From NCBI GenBank assembly GCA_025716815.1, contig JAIXMN010000024.1, positions 1-64,000 of the forward strand: a stretch of 64,000 bases of DNA, written 5' to 3'. Made by a program: the position numbers and the translations under genes. The notes under the pieces are model-generated. The model saw only the letters and a list, made by a program, of their open reading frames with translations, was not told where the DNA came from and did not search any database. Below are positions 21,501-32,518 of the stretch, in pieces; the first letter of the stretch is position 1, and every line of letters begins with the position of its first letter. The DNA is from Dichotomocladium elegans. Lineage: Eukaryota; Mucoromycota; Mucoromycetes; Mucorales; Lichtheimiaceae.

Positions 21501-24057
21501 TTAAAGCGGATTCGCATATTCAAGTGACTTTTGGATGTAGAAACACATATACCTGTCCGTCCACACATCCACAATGAGTCGTCTAAAAATCACAGGTCCT
21601 GTTCATGATCTTACGCTTTACTTTCCAGCACCTCCTTCTGGAGCGAGGTAGTGACGTTATGGTCCTCAAACTTGAACCACTATCGCAATAGCTACCATGA
21701 TGAGATTGCATTCTCATCCATCCTTGCTTCGCCAAATTTTACCTGGTTACGATGTTTTGCGTACATCGTATAATGGCCACTGTCTATTTTTCCATGATGA
21801 TTAATGACAGCAAAAAGCGTGTAAAGGTTCGTTTTATCGGCCACACTACACAAGTCACAAATATACACTCACATGTCAGCAGAAAGGACATGTTTTACAA
21901 GAGATTATCACTACCTTAGCCCATTGGAGATTGATCCAGCGTCTGCAGTGTACGGTGTCATGTCAAGATCCATGGGAAATTTGATTTTCGTTTCAATCTT
22001 CTGAGCTGATACGCCATGTTCAAAACGCTTCAAGATAAACTACTATAAGCAAGTATTCTAACATGGCTCTGTGATCAACATACCTTGAGCTGAAAGCATA
22101 ACACAGGTGGAAGATGCTTTACAAATAACTGCTTTGTTGCTTCCTTTACATCACAAATTTCATTACCCGATTCATAAAGGTTGATAAACGGCTGCATTAT
22201 CCACACCGTACCTGGAACGTATTTCCACATTTGCCACAACTATAATCGTTAGGACCCAGTTTCTCTGGGTGAGTATATCTGCTAGGCTGATTAGCGTATT
22301 CATTCCTTAGAAGAGAAAACGAATGTGCAATTGTTCAATTCACCTATCTAGGCAGTCCATCAAAGTATTGCCTTTTGATCGACGCGTGGGTCCATTTGAG
22401 AATACCCCATCACTCTTCCCATGAAGTCCGCCTGACTTGCCCTGGCTCTGTGGAACAGATCCTCCCGATGGCAAGGGCGTTCCTTTCTTCCTCTTTTCAG
22501 CTGGACGCAATCCAAGGCTAATATCAAGCATGGGATCAAACGTAGTGGTGACGTTGCTACAACGCAAGCATGTAACATTGGATTGCAATAAGCCCGCAAA
22601 GGTTTTATGGACGATGCATGTGCAATTGCTCATCGAGTGACCTAAACAATACACTCAACTCGTCATAATCCGACCTCATGGTTTCCTAACTACATATGCC
22701 ATTCAGCCAGCGTCTTACCCTCACAGCCAGCATGAATATTATTCAATGCACTAATGAAAAACTCATGGGCATCTTGCTGTGCATAACCTGCTAGCTCCTT
22801 GACACTCATCCACATAGAATGTAAGAAGCTGCAAGGACCATAAGGTTCCTTTGCTCCTGAATAGAACTATATACACGCGCATTACTAAAACTTACCCCGG
22901 GTGGAAACAGATGGAGAGAGCGCCGCTTACCTTGGAAAACAGCGTGTCCATTTCACAACAAAGACAGTACTTCGTCTTGCAGCGACTTGGACTGTGTTGA
23001 TCACTGAGAAAGTAAGCTTTCAATAAGGGGTTATGTAGAAAACTCTGCAGGATCACGTTCATGAAACAAGTATTGCCCATGTTACAGAGCCCCCGGATGC
23101 CTTGGCAAGACATTAAAGATGAATTGTTCACGACATCCGCCACCTCTTCCTTTGTAGGTTCCCAGCTTGCGTTTGCCGTATGAGGTGCTTTCCGTCGACG
23201 CTCTAAAGGTTTTGGGGAGGAGTCAATTTCGTCCATCGCATCGAATAGATTTACTCTTACTTTTAGCGGTCTCAGAAAGGATGGTTTCTTGCTGCAGAAT
23301 TATGTCGTTCAGTTCTGCGTCATAGATATAATCTCCACAATCACTACAGTAAATGGTGCGATGTGCGAAATCCATTGCTGATCCCAGTTGGCCTCGTTAA
23401 ATCCCATGAAGACAATAATGCTATTTGTCCTTCGCAATTGCCCTCACCAAAAGTATGCTTTTGCTCCTTCATGTGATCGCGCATATGTCCTTGCCTCCAG
23501 CAACCCATGTAGACGCAATGAAGACAGACATGAAGCTGAGATAGTGGATCAAGGCAAACATCGCACTGCGGCAAAGGGAGCTGCGGAACAAGCAAGTTAT
23601 TGATATAATGGATAAAACGTATCATATAGCCAGTTACCTGCTGAGATCTCTTTCGTTTTTTACTGTTATGACACACAGAAAGACTCTGCTGATGCTTGTA
23701 CCAAGTGAGTGAGTATCGTACAAGCGATCGATAGGAAGTAAAGAGATTCCATTGATCGCTGCTGTTTGAATCGCTTCTGAGAGGTGCAATGTCCGCGTCG
23801 GAATGTTCCCTAGAACGCAGCTTCTTCAGACGATTCAAATGGGGACATCCAGCAGTGACGAGATTTTTTTCACCGTTGTAAAACTCGGATGGATTCTTCG
23901 TAGAGTAGAGGACATCATAAACCGTTGCGTATGTATGGTCTTTCATCGAGGTCGAGATGAAGTCTTCCGAAAAACTAGGGGGGGAGGAAGGAGAAAGTGA
24001 AGAAATGGGCGAATCGGTAAGACCAAAGGTGTGATGCTGAGGAGAATGGCTCGACAT
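21501..24057 (-). CDS. UBP8: SAGA deubiquitinase Ubp8/USP22 (ubiquitin carboxyl-terminal hydrolase)
   Basis: Eleven exons (24057-23448, 23377-23261, 23202-22931, 22866-22719, 22641-22344, 22278-22212, 22143-22084, 22027-21915, 21845-21743, 21679-21615, 21552-21501) give 634 residues with consistent phases. A ZnF-UBP domain comes first (CDVCLDPLSQLHVCLHC, GHMRDHMKEQKH, IYCSDCGDYIYD), then SWEPTKEEV and the USP core: Cys box GLCNMGNTCFMN, GYAQQDAHEFF, zinc pair CLRC/CGKC, CFQLKRFEHG and His box HHGKIDSGHYTMY. Order and spacing match yeast Ubp8 and human USP22, which remove ubiquitin from histone H2B in SAGA. The Ser-rich N-terminus (about 1-60) is longer than in USP22. A (GC)n run lies about 140 bp upstream of the ATG. 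Confidence 0.95.
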
Positions 24058-24194
24058 GGCCTTGCTGCAGCAAAGATACTTGTGATGATCAAAGCTTGGT
24101 TGGACCGGGATTGTACTTGGAAGGAAAGGGTAAGAAGCGGAGCGATAAAAACGATCCCGACAGTCCCTCTCGGCGAACGACAGAAAGATCTTTT

Positions 24195-24210
24195 GCGCGC
24201 GCGCGCGCGC
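24195..24210. repeat. (GC)n microsatellite upstream of UBP8
   Basis: Alternating gc run of about 16 bases in the 5' flank of UBP8. It could adopt Z-DNA or simply be slippage; no function is shown. Confidence 0.7.
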
Positions 24211-24503
24211 CCTTCCTATCTCCTCTGACCAGACGCCCTGCGCATAAATCTGTCCAGCGCCAATTGTGTCACGTTGCCGCGTTACCCGTTGTTGAGATCT
24301 CGGTAGACAACCGATTCGAGGTTAAAGCTATTGTATGTGATCTCAAGAAATGCGGATCGTGTCCCTACCGGAAATGATACTGTGTAAAGCGTCTTGTTGT
24401 TCAAGCCCACACATCAATGAATACTCCCGGTGCTGAAGCAAGTCTATAACATTTCTTGGTGCATTATCGGTGCGTTCACTTTTATTGGCCATGTAGGTTG
24501 GTT

Positions 24504-25126
24504 TCAAAAACGGTACATATTGTGGTAAGAAAATGAGTTTATGGGCAGGCTGACTTCCTCGAGAAGCTTCTGAACACCACCACCACCACCACCCTGGAAA
24601 ATGGAGAAGTTGTTACATTACAAGGCAGTCGGTCTATGATGGTGAGGTTTCATGACAAAAGCAGAGACATCATAGAAATGAGTAGTTTGCTTCCACTTGG
24701 TACCTGTTGAATGGTGGCGAAATTAGATCTACCTTTGGAGGATGCTTTGAAAGGAGGCATGGAGAGACTCACTCCAGGTGTCATCAAAGGTTGCAATGAC
24801 CCGCGGAGCATCATTGATCTACGCATCTTTGCGGCCTTCCCAAGGATTTTAAGACGCAGGTCTTTGATGATACGTAGCAGATTTTGACGAGATATCCGAT
24901 GACTAGTCTCCTTATACCCCGTCTGCGGCACATGTCGTATGTCCCAGGATGTATCCTAAAGCTGTCAAGTCGCAGGTTTCATTATTGACATATGATGCTT
25001 TTATCGCATATGTCCTGGAACACTACTATTGCAGACGACTATGGTCTACTTTGCTATTTGCTTCTCGTTGTAGAAGCCAAGTATATGCTCCGCATTTTTG
25101 GTGATGCGCGGAGGGCTGAATTCCAT
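24504..25126 (-). CDS. Small protein of unknown function, tentative model
   Basis: The well-supported part is two exons. One lies within about 24,949-24,704 and reads SWDIRHVPQTGYKETSHRI and LLRIIKDLRLKILGKAAKM. It is joined by a clean GTACCA/TTTCCAG intron to 24593-24504 (GGGGGVQKLLEEVSLPINSF, stop at 24504). An upstream exon starting at an ATG at 25126 (MEFSPPRITKNAEHILGFYN) is plausible, but I could not find a phase-correct junction for it. The product would be basic and helical, about 110-135 residues, with a Gly run encoded by GGT repeats. I do not recognise a family. It lies between GH8 and UBP8 on the same strand. Confidence 0.4.
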
Positions 25127-25369
25127 GCAGTTTGAGATAGAGATCTCCGTATGTAAGATGAATTCCACATATGTGAAAGAAAAACGACCAAGGTCAGATC
25201 TGAATGCTACACAATTCGTTAGCATTCTCCCTTAAAAGATATGCACATAGGCAATGAGAGTGATATTCACATTTTTCAGCTTGTCTATCATTATAACAAC
25301 AAGGGCATCATCTTATTTATCGTTGTATTTCATGAACATCAATGTGGGTCCGTTAGTACCGTATTAGCA

Positions 25370-26863
25370 TTAATAGGGCACCGCAGCCATCAGGATGCAT
25401 AACATGGCGATGCTTTCGCCAAAATAAGTGCGCTCTTGCATGTGGTTCATGTCCTGAATGATATGAGCAAGCTGGTTCTGCCAACCAAGAACCCAAAACA
25501 AATAGCTAACAGGAGCAACAAATGCCATATCTGTGTAATCCGCGTAACATGAACCGTTCAGATGATAGCCTGCTTTGACACCACAATCGCCGTCAGCGCA
25601 CACGCCTCGCTGAGCCAACTGGCCCGCAAAGAATTGGGCTTCCGTCTCAAGGATAGCTCGAATTCGATCGTCTCGTGTAAGCATGTAGTAATGGCCGAGG
25701 CGCCAAGGGACACCTTACGACGAGTCAATCTAGTTTGATCTCCAAACAATATAGAAATTTCCATGTAGGACTTACGACATGAGTTCCAATTCCAGTCACC
25801 GTCGTGCTCACTCTCGAGGACTTGTCCTCGGGCGGGGTAATAGAGCCTGCTGCTGGGATCCATTTTTAGAAAATCGGCAATGAGCCCTGTCTGAGGATTC
25901 ATGGACAGTTGGCCGTTTGCGGTCCTGATGATGGCGTTGATGACATTGGCCCATTGCTGTTGCCGAGCAGTGTCTTCCTATTGCAAGAAGATGGAAGGTT
26001 TTCCGCTGTTAAATTTCACAGAGGATTGAAATGTCCGCCATTCAATGGGCTCTCACTTGATAGAAAACGAGGAAGCCGCTGAGAATAAAGTCGCTTGGAC
26101 GTGTTAGCAGATAGGCATCGTCTCCGGGATCTGCCCAATCACCAATAAGAGGCATGTATGTCTCGTGGTTAATGCAATGATCCCAGACGGCTCCAGCGAG
26201 ATGCGTGGCCAGCATGCGATAATCGAGCTCGCCTTGGGCACCGCCCCGCCCCCAAACTCGCGCAGCAAGGAACAGAGCCGTTGCAACGTCCACATCTCCG
26301 TCAGTCGCACAGTTTTGTCCGCCTTCATCGCCTGGGACAAACTCTCCTGAGCGTGTTGATTTCTGCTGCCACCTACACCGCACATCCTCGGCACTTCAGC
26401 CTTGTTCTACAGACTCTGCATCTTTGCCGACCCCCAACGCCCACTTACTGCATCAGTCCCTTCTGGTTGCGCCACCTTAGGAAATACCGGCAGAGACCTG
26501 TTTTATTGATAGTGTTATGACAACTATCCGTACCTCTGTATGTTACTCCACCTCACCGTCGAAATCGAGCTGGTTGCGCTTAAGAACCGAAATGAGCATG
26601 CCGTATCCTTTTTTCCCTCAGTGGGCTAGAGCCGTCAGCAATCGATAGGCGAGCAATGGCGCTTCGTTCATACCATGTGCTTCAGAACAGGTCATCTCCT
26701 TAAGATTCTCGCTCGGGTCCTTATAATACACATATAGACCATCCTGATATGTACGCAAGTACCTTCACGAGAACGTTCTGGTATGACTACCCATTGTTCC
26801 GTAAACCAGGGCTTAAGAAGAATAACTTACTTGCTACGCCAAGTGACGTAGAGCTGTTCAACG
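25370..26863 (-). CDS. Glycoside hydrolase family 8 enzyme (5' exon not located)
   Basis: Eight exons (26863-26831, 26762-26674, 26607-26557, 26497-26449, 26372-26057, 25977-25776, 25713-25370; the upstream one missing) keep phase to the stop. Motifs follow GH8 order: VTWRSKYLRTYQDGLYVYY, the acid-bearing SEAHGYGMLISVLK, YFLRWRNQKGLMQW, NCATDGDVDVATALFLAARVWG, MPLIGDWA, LTRPSDFILSG, WANVINAII and VPWRLGHYYMLTRDDR. GH8 members cut beta-1,4 glucan, xylan or chitosan; which substrate is used cannot be read here. Chitosan would fit a Mucoromycota wall. The family is mainly bacterial, so transfer in the past is possible, though seven introns mean it is long settled. A signal peptide exon should lie between 26,870 and 27,350 but was not identified. 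Confidence 0.85.
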
Positions 26864-27423
26864 CTGGGATCCATATAATGCGTTGAAAAAGAGAAAGGGA
26901 AAGTAAAGCATAAAACCAAATCTGGGAGCTGTTCCAAAAATACAATTGAATTGTGTGGCTGGAAGCGGTAAAAAATCTCCGTCGAATAGGCAATTTTCCC
27001 CCCCAAAAAAAGCAAATGCCCATATTTACTAACATCAATAAGATGTCCTCGAACCCTACAAGTCAGTCAATCAAACACATTTTATAGACACAGGCGGTAC
27101 TCTTGTTCGGCATGGGCTGACGCGCCCTTGCTATAACCGAGTAAAAGAGATAAATGAGGAGAGAGCGTGGGGGTGGAGCCTAGCAAATTGAATGTCAGCT
27201 GGTGTGAGTGAGGTGCGGTGCTGTTGAACACTATCCGCGTTTCCCCACCCCCCAAAAGAGGGGCGGCGCGTGCAAAGACCCAGCGGCATCTGCAAAGTAA
27301 TAATCCCCTCTCTTTACGTGTGCTTAAAGGTAGGTTGAACATCGATCGACAGATGGATGGATGGATGGATCAATGGATGCATCGATAAGCTGATACGATA
27401 CCTGATCAAAGGAATTTTTGACT

Positions 27424-27751
27424 ATGGCCAAGTCTAAGAACCATACCAACCACAACCAGAGTAATTAGACAGGACATTGCACTAGCGAAGCTTGCTTGTG
27501 GGCTCACTTCAATTTATTCAACATAGACTCCAAGGCTCATCGTAACGGCATCAAGAAGCCTAAGCAGCACCGCTACCCCTCGCGCAAGGGTGTACGTACT
27601 AAGAAAAGGAGAAATACGAATAACATAAACCAACCGTTATTGACACGTTTGACTTTTTACATTTATGCAGGTGGACGCCAAATTCCTCCGCAATCAGCGT
27701 TTCGCCAAGAAGGGCACCCTTGCTGCCCTTGCCGCTGCCAAAAAGGCCTAA
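27424..27751 (+). CDS. RPL29: 60S ribosomal protein eL29
   Basis: Three exons (27424-27460, 27527-27591, 27671-27751) yield 60 residues: MAKSKNHTNHNQN, KAHRNGIKKPKQHRYPSRKG, VDAKFLRNQRFAKKG and an Ala/Lys tail (TLAALAAAKKA). This is the full eL29, a very basic protein of the large ribosomal subunit. Introns fall after codon 12 and after codon 34. The first intron contains an in-frame stop, so unspliced RNA would give only 13 codons. Its start is about 560 bp from the GH8 first known exon, divergent. Confidence 0.96.
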
Positions 27752-28659
27752 TTGATACTCTTGTTGACATACGAAATAAAACACGTTCAACGTGTCACCT
27801 GCATTGAGTACAGCAACACATTTTATCCAAAGTCATCTTGATTTTAAGAAACCCAAACATGAGTGAAATGGCCCTGTTAAACTGCTCGATGCGTCTAATG
27901 TCTTCAGGCAGAATGCCACAATCACACAGCGGTGTGATTAACGTCGATTCCCCCTCCGCAAGTGCTTGTGCGATATGCCCCTTGGAGTTAGCTTCTATAG
28001 CTTGTGGAAGGCACCCACTGGTATTTAAAAGAATGCGTAGATGGTATGACATATAAAGCTGCTTGTTTGTGTATACATGGAAAGTAGCTATTGTTTATTT
28101 GTTGCTCCAAAGGGTACATTGCAAGCGGGGGGAGGGAGCACTCTCAGTTTGTTGCTACCTGTATCCTCAAGCGAAAGGCTATAGGTAATCAGAAAGAAGC
28201 AGACTCCATCGAAGGCCATTATTTTGGTACATAGTGGATAATGGGCCTAGTAATACCTCTAAAAAACATGGAGTCTCGCAACCTGTCATGAGCAAAGTCC
28301 TGTAGAAAGCGATTGAATGAGAAGCGGATGTCAGGAATAAATGAGATATTGAATGACTCAAAAATGAGCGATCTTCATCTTGTTACTGCCTAGATCACAC
28401 CGCTGTAACGCGGGAGTATCTATGATCTAGATAAGGGTCATTCTACACTGGCTCGCTATGGCATATGAATATATATGCATTGAATCTATGTAGCATCCTG
28501 AAGTCTAAAGCTCTCAGACACCAGCCCCAAACAGCCCGAGTTGCTCTGCGCTCCTGGAGCTATTTATACTGATGAAGCGTCTTACGTAAACGCGCATCTT
28601 ACCCTCCATGGTTTTCAGAAGAGGATGTCGCGCTACAGGAAAATTTCTAGGTGGGAGAG
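27752..28659. other. Intergenic between convergent RPL29 and VTS1
   Basis: Frames at 27,795-28,056 are open on both strands (about 72-85 codons). The minus-strand one (CGILPEDIRRIEQFNRAISL) looks slightly protein-like but has no partner exon or known domain. No other feature was seen. Confidence 0.4.
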
Positions 28660-31025
28660 CTACTGCTCGAACGGAAGCTGCTGATGGATAACCGCAGTCT
28701 GTTGAAGGTGGGTCTCCTTCCTCTGGATAGACGGTGCTTTGTACGTATTTCCTATAGACTCACGCATTTCAATAGCCCTTACTCTGGGTGCTCGTCCGTT
28801 CCATGATATTGCCAGAACGACATCGTTCCTTTTTATTTTGAAAATTGTCCATTGAATCCTGCCAACAGTTCCTTTCGTATTTAGTAATTAATGTTCTATA
28901 TGCATATAGCTGATTAGCATGCGCGAATTCTATTTACATAGACCGTCTGAAACTTCTAGGACTTACATTCGCTTCACAATGGTTTCGAATAGTCTCGAAT
29001 ACTTTCAACATCTTGCGTCTAGCGCCCAATGCTGCGACCCCTTTTGCCTCCAAATCCTCATTTGAAAGCTTGATAATGTCTTGCCATTTCATCGGTTCAA
29101 AGATGGAATTGTACTTGTGCAGCCGTAGTGTACGGAACCATCCAGGAACGTCTATATCAACATGAGTATTTGTTTTCTTTTCCATTGCGACCATCCTTAC
29201 CCTCCAGAAGTTCCATGTTGACTGCGTCAGATGTTCTCTTATCTTTGCTGGAACGAATTATTCCATTGGCGCTACTACTCACTCCTGTGTGAGCCATAGA
29301 TTTCCCTATGCGTCGCTCTTTCTGATCGGCCGAAATGTTCGAGGTTTCGCTGTGATCACTCATGTACTCGTCATGATCAACGTTCTTGTCGGTAGGGTTC
29401 AAGAACTGGGGGTACTGTTTCTCCATTCCAGGAGGTGCTAGGTGTCTGCGACTGAATGGAGCGGATGCCGAGACCGATGGGACTGGCGACTGAGTATTGC
29501 GGTTTCCATACATGGACAAGACCAAGTTGGCGCTATCCAAAGCTGCTGCTGCAGAAATGGTTGACGTCGGTGCAGGCTGATGATGGCTGCTCGATGAACC
29601 TGTGTCGCGTCCGTTGTTCCCCGAGCGCTCATCGGTCTCGGGGACCGTACCGGGTATATTGCTATTACGGATGGCACGCCGCCGTTTGTCCCATCCACCT
29701 CCAAAGTCCGTGTCTGGAGAATCGATGTGGCGCATTGACAGATCCGAGAATTGAACAGTTGACGGCACACCCCAGCTTGAGCGATATCCACCGGTCCCAT
29801 TCTTGCTGCTATTATTGTCGTTGTTGCTGCTAGAATCTGCAGGTCGCAAAGTCCACATTGAGATATCGGCAGACTTGGGTCGTTCTGTCGCTGGCCCCAC
29901 GCGGCCAAGAAGGTTTGCCGCTGTGGAACTCGATGGTCGCTGGTGGTGATGAGACGTTGAGGGTGGGTTCATCCATGCGCTGGTGGTACCGGAGGGGAAC
30001 ATTAAGGAAGCATCGCCTTCGATCACAGATCGCGGCCGGCTTCTGCTTCCAAAAATGCTCGATTGCGCAGCTTGAACTGAAGAACGCTGTATCGGGGCCC
30101 GCCCAAATTCATCCACAATACCGTTATGGAAGTTGAGTAGGTTGCTAGTGGAGCTAGCAGCAGCAGTTGTGGTATTACTTCTTGGTCCGAACAGCCTGCT
30201 GTAATCCTCAGTCTCACCGAGTGCAAAGGAATGTCTGTCGAGGGAGTTTGTGCTGATGGCGTGTCCGGTCGTCGCCCCGCGGCGAGCGGCAATTGTCACG
30301 TCACTGCCTGCACTTGGCGGGCGACGGATCGCCTGGCCTGCAGCTGTCAAACGTCGCTGGTTTGCTTCCATCTCAGCCTTTGCAACGGCCGATGAAAGTT
30401 GTGATTGCGTATCTAGTTTCAGAGTATATCAGTGTATGGGATTAAGCAACGCTGTAGTTTTGTTCACCTTGATCAGGATTAGACGGTGTCAGAAACGTGT
30501 GGAGCGGATCACGACTCGTCAGCTGCTGGAGTACGCTGATAAAAAAACGTATCTGGACAGGGGAAGAGTGTTGCAGCAAGCTATATATGGTTGCAGTCCT
30601 CTCTGTTTCCGACAAAAGACGAAACCATTGATCAACATGCTGTAGCTCTTCCTTGAAACTCTTTAATTGCGCCAAAGGAAAGAAAAAAGGGAAGCGGAAT
30701 CAGCTCAAAGGAGTCCAAGCGGTTCATTCTTCCAGTCCCCGAAGACGAGAAGCATATATCTTTACCTGTTCAAGATTCACAGAGCTCATCTCCTCCAGGT
30801 TGCGTTCGTAATTGTGTAAATCTTCCCTCCAGCTGTTCAGCTTGTCGGCTGGGTAGACCGACATCCGGTCAAGACAAAAATAGTTGATCCGTCGTCACTC
30901 AGAGTTGGGTGAGAGAAGAAGGGTGCGTACAATGGTGGTTTACCTTCAGCAGCAGCAAAGCTCCCAGGATTGATCACTGCCGATCGAGGGCGAGTGCCTT
31001 GCTTCATTAAATCAGATGGGAGCAT
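28660..31025 (-). CDS. VTS1: Vts1/Smaug-type SAM-domain RNA-binding protein
   Basis: Seven exons (31025-30944, 30848-30766, 30660-30468, 30412-29201, 29151-28967, 28858-28783, 28751-28660) sum to 640 residues in phase. The N-terminal conserved region reads ADKLNSWREDLHNYERNLEE and FKEELQHVDQWFRLLSETER, then TIYSLLQHSSPVQIRFFI, as in fungal Vts1. A long Ser/Asn/Thr-rich disordered part follows in exon 4 (404 codons). The SAM domain is DVPGWFRTLRLHKYNSIFEP through EAKGVAALGARRKMLKVFET, with the basic GARRKMLK helix that binds Smaug recognition hairpins. Vts1 recruits the CCR4-NOT deadenylase to such mRNAs. The last two exons (about 56 residues) are fixed by splice sites and phase only and are the least certain part. 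Confidence 0.92.
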
Positions 31026-31357
31026 GAAGCTTGCGTATCAAAATGAGGGAAAAAAAGGAAAGCCGGCCGGATTTTTGGACCAAAATGCGGATTTTTTGGG
31101 CGCTGGGAGAGGAGGGACAGCAGCAGCTAATTGTATCAGAAGGAGTCGATATGCAGTGCACAACAAAAAGTGGGAATCGAAGCTCTCGGTCGATATATTA
31201 TGGACCCCATTCCAAGATAAACATTCGCCTTTCCCCACGCTACTGATCATGTCCCTCAGAGGTGGGTGTCCATTTTACCCCAAAAGATAAAGTGTATCAT
31301 ATCATCTAATAAAAACGACGGCTTGCATTTGTAACCAAGAAAATATAGTACATAATT
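31026..31357. other. Intergenic between VTS1 and the HIG1-domain gene
   Basis: About 330 bp with no feature beyond short frames. It must hold the VTS1 promoter and the end of the RCF2-like transcript, which are on the same strand. Confidence 0.4.
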
Positions 31358-32063
31358 TTATGAGGTGGAGGAGGACGACGACGTCGATGGCGTGTTGTTG
31401 ACAGCAATGGCCTTCTTTTGCTCAACGGGCAAGCTAAGTACCGCTTTAAGCTCGTCATCGATTTCCTCCTTTTGATTCCTGGGGGTGTCTCCCCCATAGA
31501 CGGAGAGCGTAGCAGAAGCCAAGAGGATGATGACCGTGATGGCTTGAGCATACATGCGTGCTTGGACCAGTTTCTGTTGGGTAGTGAGATACTTATTTGA
31601 AAAGCTATAGCCCAATGCGCCGGCCATGGTCACAGCCCACGACCCGCCGATGATCGACCATCTGTTATCGTTTAAGAAGCGGAGCGTCTTGTCCTTCTGG
31701 CTGAGGGACTCCGTGGGTGCGCTCAAAAGATCACGAATGACGTTGTCATCCACATATCCGAGTTTGCTGTTCTCATATTTTTGAGCCGTTCGATCCGCCG
31801 CAAAGAGAAAGCCGGCACCAGCGGCTTGGATGATAATTAGCTTCATTGCCATTCACTCTTCACACTACATTAAACCACGTACCCGATCCTGGGAGAAGCG
31901 CCTGTATGGGTTTGCTCAACGCGCGGAACTGCGGTGATCGTTTTGCTGTGAGCACAGCCGTCGCTAGTCCGATGCCTAGTCCGATGGCTGCTCCCTTAAG
32001 ACCGGAAGTAAAGGCAAGTTGGTCGAGCTGCTTTGCTTCCTCTTCCGTGAGCGATTTGCGCAT
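31358..32063 (-). CDS. RCF2: HIG1-domain mitochondrial protein, Rcf2-like
   Basis: Two exons (32063-31883, 31824-31358) give 215 residues. The N-terminal part MRKSLTEEEAKQLDQLAFTS and LKGAAIGLGIGLATAVL resembles the amino-terminal half of yeast Rcf2. The C-terminal half holds a HIG1 domain: WSIIGGSWAVTMAGALGYSF, then QQKLVQARMYAQAITVIIL, which contains the QX3QXRX3Q-type signature. Two hydrophobic helices flank it. Rcf2 sits in the mitochondrial inner membrane and associates with cytochrome c oxidase in respiratory supercomplexes. The tail is Ser/Thr-rich. The acceptor (CCAAG) is chosen because it restores phase; it is not a strong site. Confidence 0.78.
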
Positions 32064-32518
32064 AGTACAAGTACGTAAAAAGATAGGGAATGAAACAATT
32101 TGATGATGCCTAAAAAATAACGCTATCTCAAATCCCTTGCATAAAAGTTTTACGATCCGATGGAACATGTAGAAAAAAAAAACATTACATGGGCCTCTGG
32201 AAATATTCAGTTGAGCTGAAGATATCACAAAAGGTTTATTCTCCTTTAAGGGTTGGGCATAGGTTAGGGTACAACAGGGGATTTGCATACGTGAGCATGT
32301 GTGTTTTTTCTGTTCTTTTGGGGATGTCTTTTTTTTTGATTTCCCAAGAGAGGGGAAAAAATGACAATGAAAAGGTGAAAAGCAGAAAGAGCAAAAAACA
32401 CAAAGCCCTTCAAGCGGGGATATGAAGGGCATCTTAGGAAGAAGAAAGCCGGCAGCCAATGGTTTCAGAAGGATTGAGACAGCAAGATCGTCGTTAAAGA
32501 TGGGCGGGAGGCCTCAGG

